Below, piece after piece: positions 61,579 through 64,000 of a DNA stretch of 64,000 nt (within the stretch, counting starts at the first letter, position 1; the number at the start of each line of letters is the position of its first letter). The DNA lies in the NCBI RefSeq assembly GCF_018139145.2, contig NC_059500.1, positions 47,142,072 through 47,206,071 of the forward strand. The letters are read 5' to 3'. The notes under the pieces are model-generated. The model ran no database searches, was not told the DNA's origin, and saw only the letters and a list, made by a program, of their open reading frames with translations. Source of the DNA: Gymnogyps californianus (taxonomy: Eukaryota > Chordata > Aves > Accipitriformes > Cathartidae). Made by a program: the position numbers and the translations under genes.

Positions 61579-62480
61579 CTGGAGGGAAGGTGGGAGGCAC
61601 CATTACTAACAGCAATCCCAACTTGACTTAAACAACATTTCTTTCCAGCACGTGCCTTCTTTCTTCCTACTTGGTAACAGGAATTAATATAGGGTTCATA
61701 AAAAGAAAAAAAAAGTAAGCATGTTAAAAATTCACTTGTATTAACAGTCTCACAGTACATTAATTGACATCATGCAATAATACTCCACAACACTTCACGA
61801 GATAAAGCAGCTACCAGCAGGAATGAACAGGACACTGTTAGCAATACACATAAAGCTGTACATGTATCTTCATATAACACTACTGCTCTACTTCACTTGT
61901 TCAAATGAGCTTAAAAGCAAGCTGTCTCCGGGGGTTCAACAGGATGAAAGCAGAGGAAGCTGTTCCCTGGGAGCTCTCCAAAACAAAATGCCCTTAATCT
62001 TTAAACACAACCAAATCCAACCAAATTCACAGAACAAAAGAAGAATGTAAAATTGCAGGAATCCAGAAATCGTTGGGAAAACGTCAAACTAAAATAAACG
62101 CTAATATCACAGCTTCATTAGCCCTATACTAAGCAGGTCAGTTCTTACAATTTACAATGAGAGAAATCACTTCAACGAACCAAAAATACAAAAAAAAAAA
62201 ATTCTATCTGGAAACCACAGATGATAGTAACATCATGCTTCCAATTGTTAACTTGCAAAAACTGTGAAACTGTTTTGAAAAACAGAGAATTTACTTTTAT
62301 TCTGTTAATAATGAATTTGGAGTCTTGTCATTTGTTTTCCCAAGTCCTTAGAACATAGTAACTTCAGCCTTTTAAATCAACCTTTGCAGTTATACTAGAA
62401 ACCAGAAAGTTACTGTGCATTAAATAGAAGCTGAAATCACTTTAGATACACTTCTGCAATCCCAGCTATTAGGTCCTCAA

Positions 62481-62500
62481 GGGTGGGGGGGTGGGGGGGG
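62481..62500 (+). repeat. G-rich tract
   Basis: G runs of 3, 7 and 8 separated by single T. Possible quadruplex on the plus strand. Confidence 0.75.
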
Positions 62501-63556
62501 AAGCAACCACAACAAAATACTGGCAATGGCAGGTAAAAACAGGAGTATCTGCATGCTTCCATGCTACAAAGAATCCAGTATAAACTGGAAAACTCATGCT
62601 TTTTCTGTTTTTTTTCAACTCAGGAGGCCAATATTTGGTTATAGGACAAACATACCCTGAAAAGCAAAGTAACTTGTCATTACAGATCATAAAATTAAAC
62701 ACTCAGAGCACCTGGCAGGGTATGATTCTACGGTTGGTATTTTTTCACAGATTAGAAATCACTGGGGAAAAAAAAAAAACAACAAAAAATTGAAATCCTC
62801 CAACAAAAAGGTAATGCTCTGCATAGAAAGAAGTCTAACCTGCTCTTTAATACCACCTACAGAGGGTAGGGAAAGCTGAATAATTAAGTTTCAAAATTTA
62901 ATAGTATTAGACACATGTACCCTGGTGGTTAGGTGGCAAAAAGACTATCAGAATTCTCATGCAGATCCAACATACACTGGGAAGCATTACAGCATGGTAA
63001 AAAGCATTAGTTAGCCAGCTCAACAGATCTGAATATTTTTGTTAATTATATACATCAATAGCCACAATCCATGAGATTTTTGTCAGCTGTAAAGAAAAAA
63101 AAAGGGGGAGGGGGAAGTTCTACAGCTTGTTTCTCACAATTGAATGGTTTCATTAGCACCAAACAACAAACCCTCTCCCCACTCACATTGAGTGTTTGAT
63201 AAGCAACAGCAAATCTCTTGGCTTTTTTGCCCTAGCCAACTATGACTGCTGGGGCTCACAGACATTACACTGAATAAAAACAAGACCCAAGTGCATTATA
63301 AAACATATTCACAGCAACCTCTGTATTACAGTGTTGTTTCACAGAAAACATGAAAATATTGGCTCTATTTATCAAGTCAGTAGCCAGTTCACTCTCATGG
63401 CAAGCTGTCTGGAAGTATATTCTAGAGACATGCTTCACTTTTCAGACCTCAATTCAAAAACACACTCCACTTCTGGCCTAGCTTTAAATACATGAACAGT
63501 CCCACTGAATAAAAGATCACTTTTTGCGCTTAAGTTCATGATTATCCTTAAGCGCT

Positions 63557-63584
63557 TTACCAAACTATCCTTACCAAACTATCC
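63557..63584. repeat. Two perfect copies of a 14-base unit
   Basis: TTACCAAACTATCC is repeated head to tail at 63557-63570 and 63571-63584. Confidence 0.9.
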
Positions 63585-64000
63585 TTAATTCAAAGTCATG
63601 AGTCTCTGAAATTGTTAAGCAACTTGTCATCAAGGCACTTGAGATACTGTGCCTGGAAACCCAGTGCCACACAAAACTAGTACAAAATTTTACAGTACAG
63701 AGAAAAAAGAGTAATCTTTTGGGTCATATGAAAGGACGAGAGAGCAGACACTGGAGCTTTATTTTGTTGAAGCTCTGGAAGAAAGTGAAGGCTTTGATTT
63801 CTCCTAGCTGAAAAAAGGAATACTCACAGGAGAGCTGTACAGATTGTTACAAAAGCATTCTGTTTTCTTCAGACAGAAGGCCCTCCTGAAGTAAAGGGAT
63901 TACTGCTGTGCAGCGGTATCAGAGCTGAAGTGCGAGGTTTTATTTTTCTCTTTTCCTAGTGTTGCAAGTCAGCACAGCACAGCATGAATGTGGTAAGTAC

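Larger units (their letters stand above)
61579..64000 (-). other. FOCAD intron upstream of window exon 1, running off the edge
   Basis: At least 2.4 kb. Holds a G-rich run at 62481-62500 and a 14-base two-copy duplication at 63557-63584. The missing upstream FOCAD exons are expected beyond 64000. Confidence 0.6.

Noticed and set aside
63828..63885. Possible upstream FOCAD exon on the minus strand (58 bases, donor GTGAGT, phase fits exon 1)
   Set aside because: The open frame ends in NNLYSSP, which does not resemble the focadhesin residues I expect before VVCICSTW. Splice sites alone are not enough.
41489..64000. miR-491, which sits in a FOCAD intron in mammals
   Set aside because: I looked for its mature sequence on both strands and saw no match. 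The mammalian host intron is near the gene's 5' end, outside this window.

Overview
The window looks like avian nuclear DNA. It holds two CR1-type LINE copies, one ending in the CR1 3' octamer ATTCTATG. It also holds an endogenous retrovirus with the bird-type LTR whose edges read TGTCATGGTTT and CCAGGACA. The rest is a large, widely spaced vertebrate gene. The species cannot be fixed from the sequence. In birds this gene is known to lie on the Z chromosome, but nothing here tests that.

The main content is FOCAD (focadhesin), transcribed on the minus strand and filling positions 4164 to beyond 64000. By hand I placed 29 coding exons, the first ending at 61578 and the last carrying the stop at 4164-4166. 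Every exon has AG and GT boundaries, all phases join, and the total is 3495 coding bases: 1164 residues plus the stop. That is about the C-terminal two thirds of a family protein of roughly 1800 residues. The promoter and 5' exons lie beyond the right edge.

Layout from left to right. 1-2550: 5'-truncated CR1 on the minus strand, running off the left edge. 2551-4163: flank and probable FOCAD 3' UTR, with a candidate poly(A) signal at 3356-3361. 4164-22000: a dense set of 3' exons. 23418-29814: two exons around a 6.1 kb intron that holds C-tracts, a small CpG-rich patch with an excellent CTCF-type motif, and a sense-inverted CR1 fragment. 31517-41488: seven exons. 41489-54124: a 12.6 kb intron containing an ERVL-like provirus (46328-50451) in the same orientation as FOCAD, with a 5-base target duplication CCATG, one full LTR, and the other LTR cut to about 89 bases. 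54125-61578: six exons, including an acidic one. 61579-64000: intron.

There is one host gene plus repeats. No bacterial-type system, CRISPR array, tRNA or rRNA gene was seen. The most useful leads are the CTCF motif inside the CpG patch, one exon whose donor keeps only the GT of the consensus, and the unusual structure and sense orientation of the provirus. I found no clear sign of a previously undescribed biological system.
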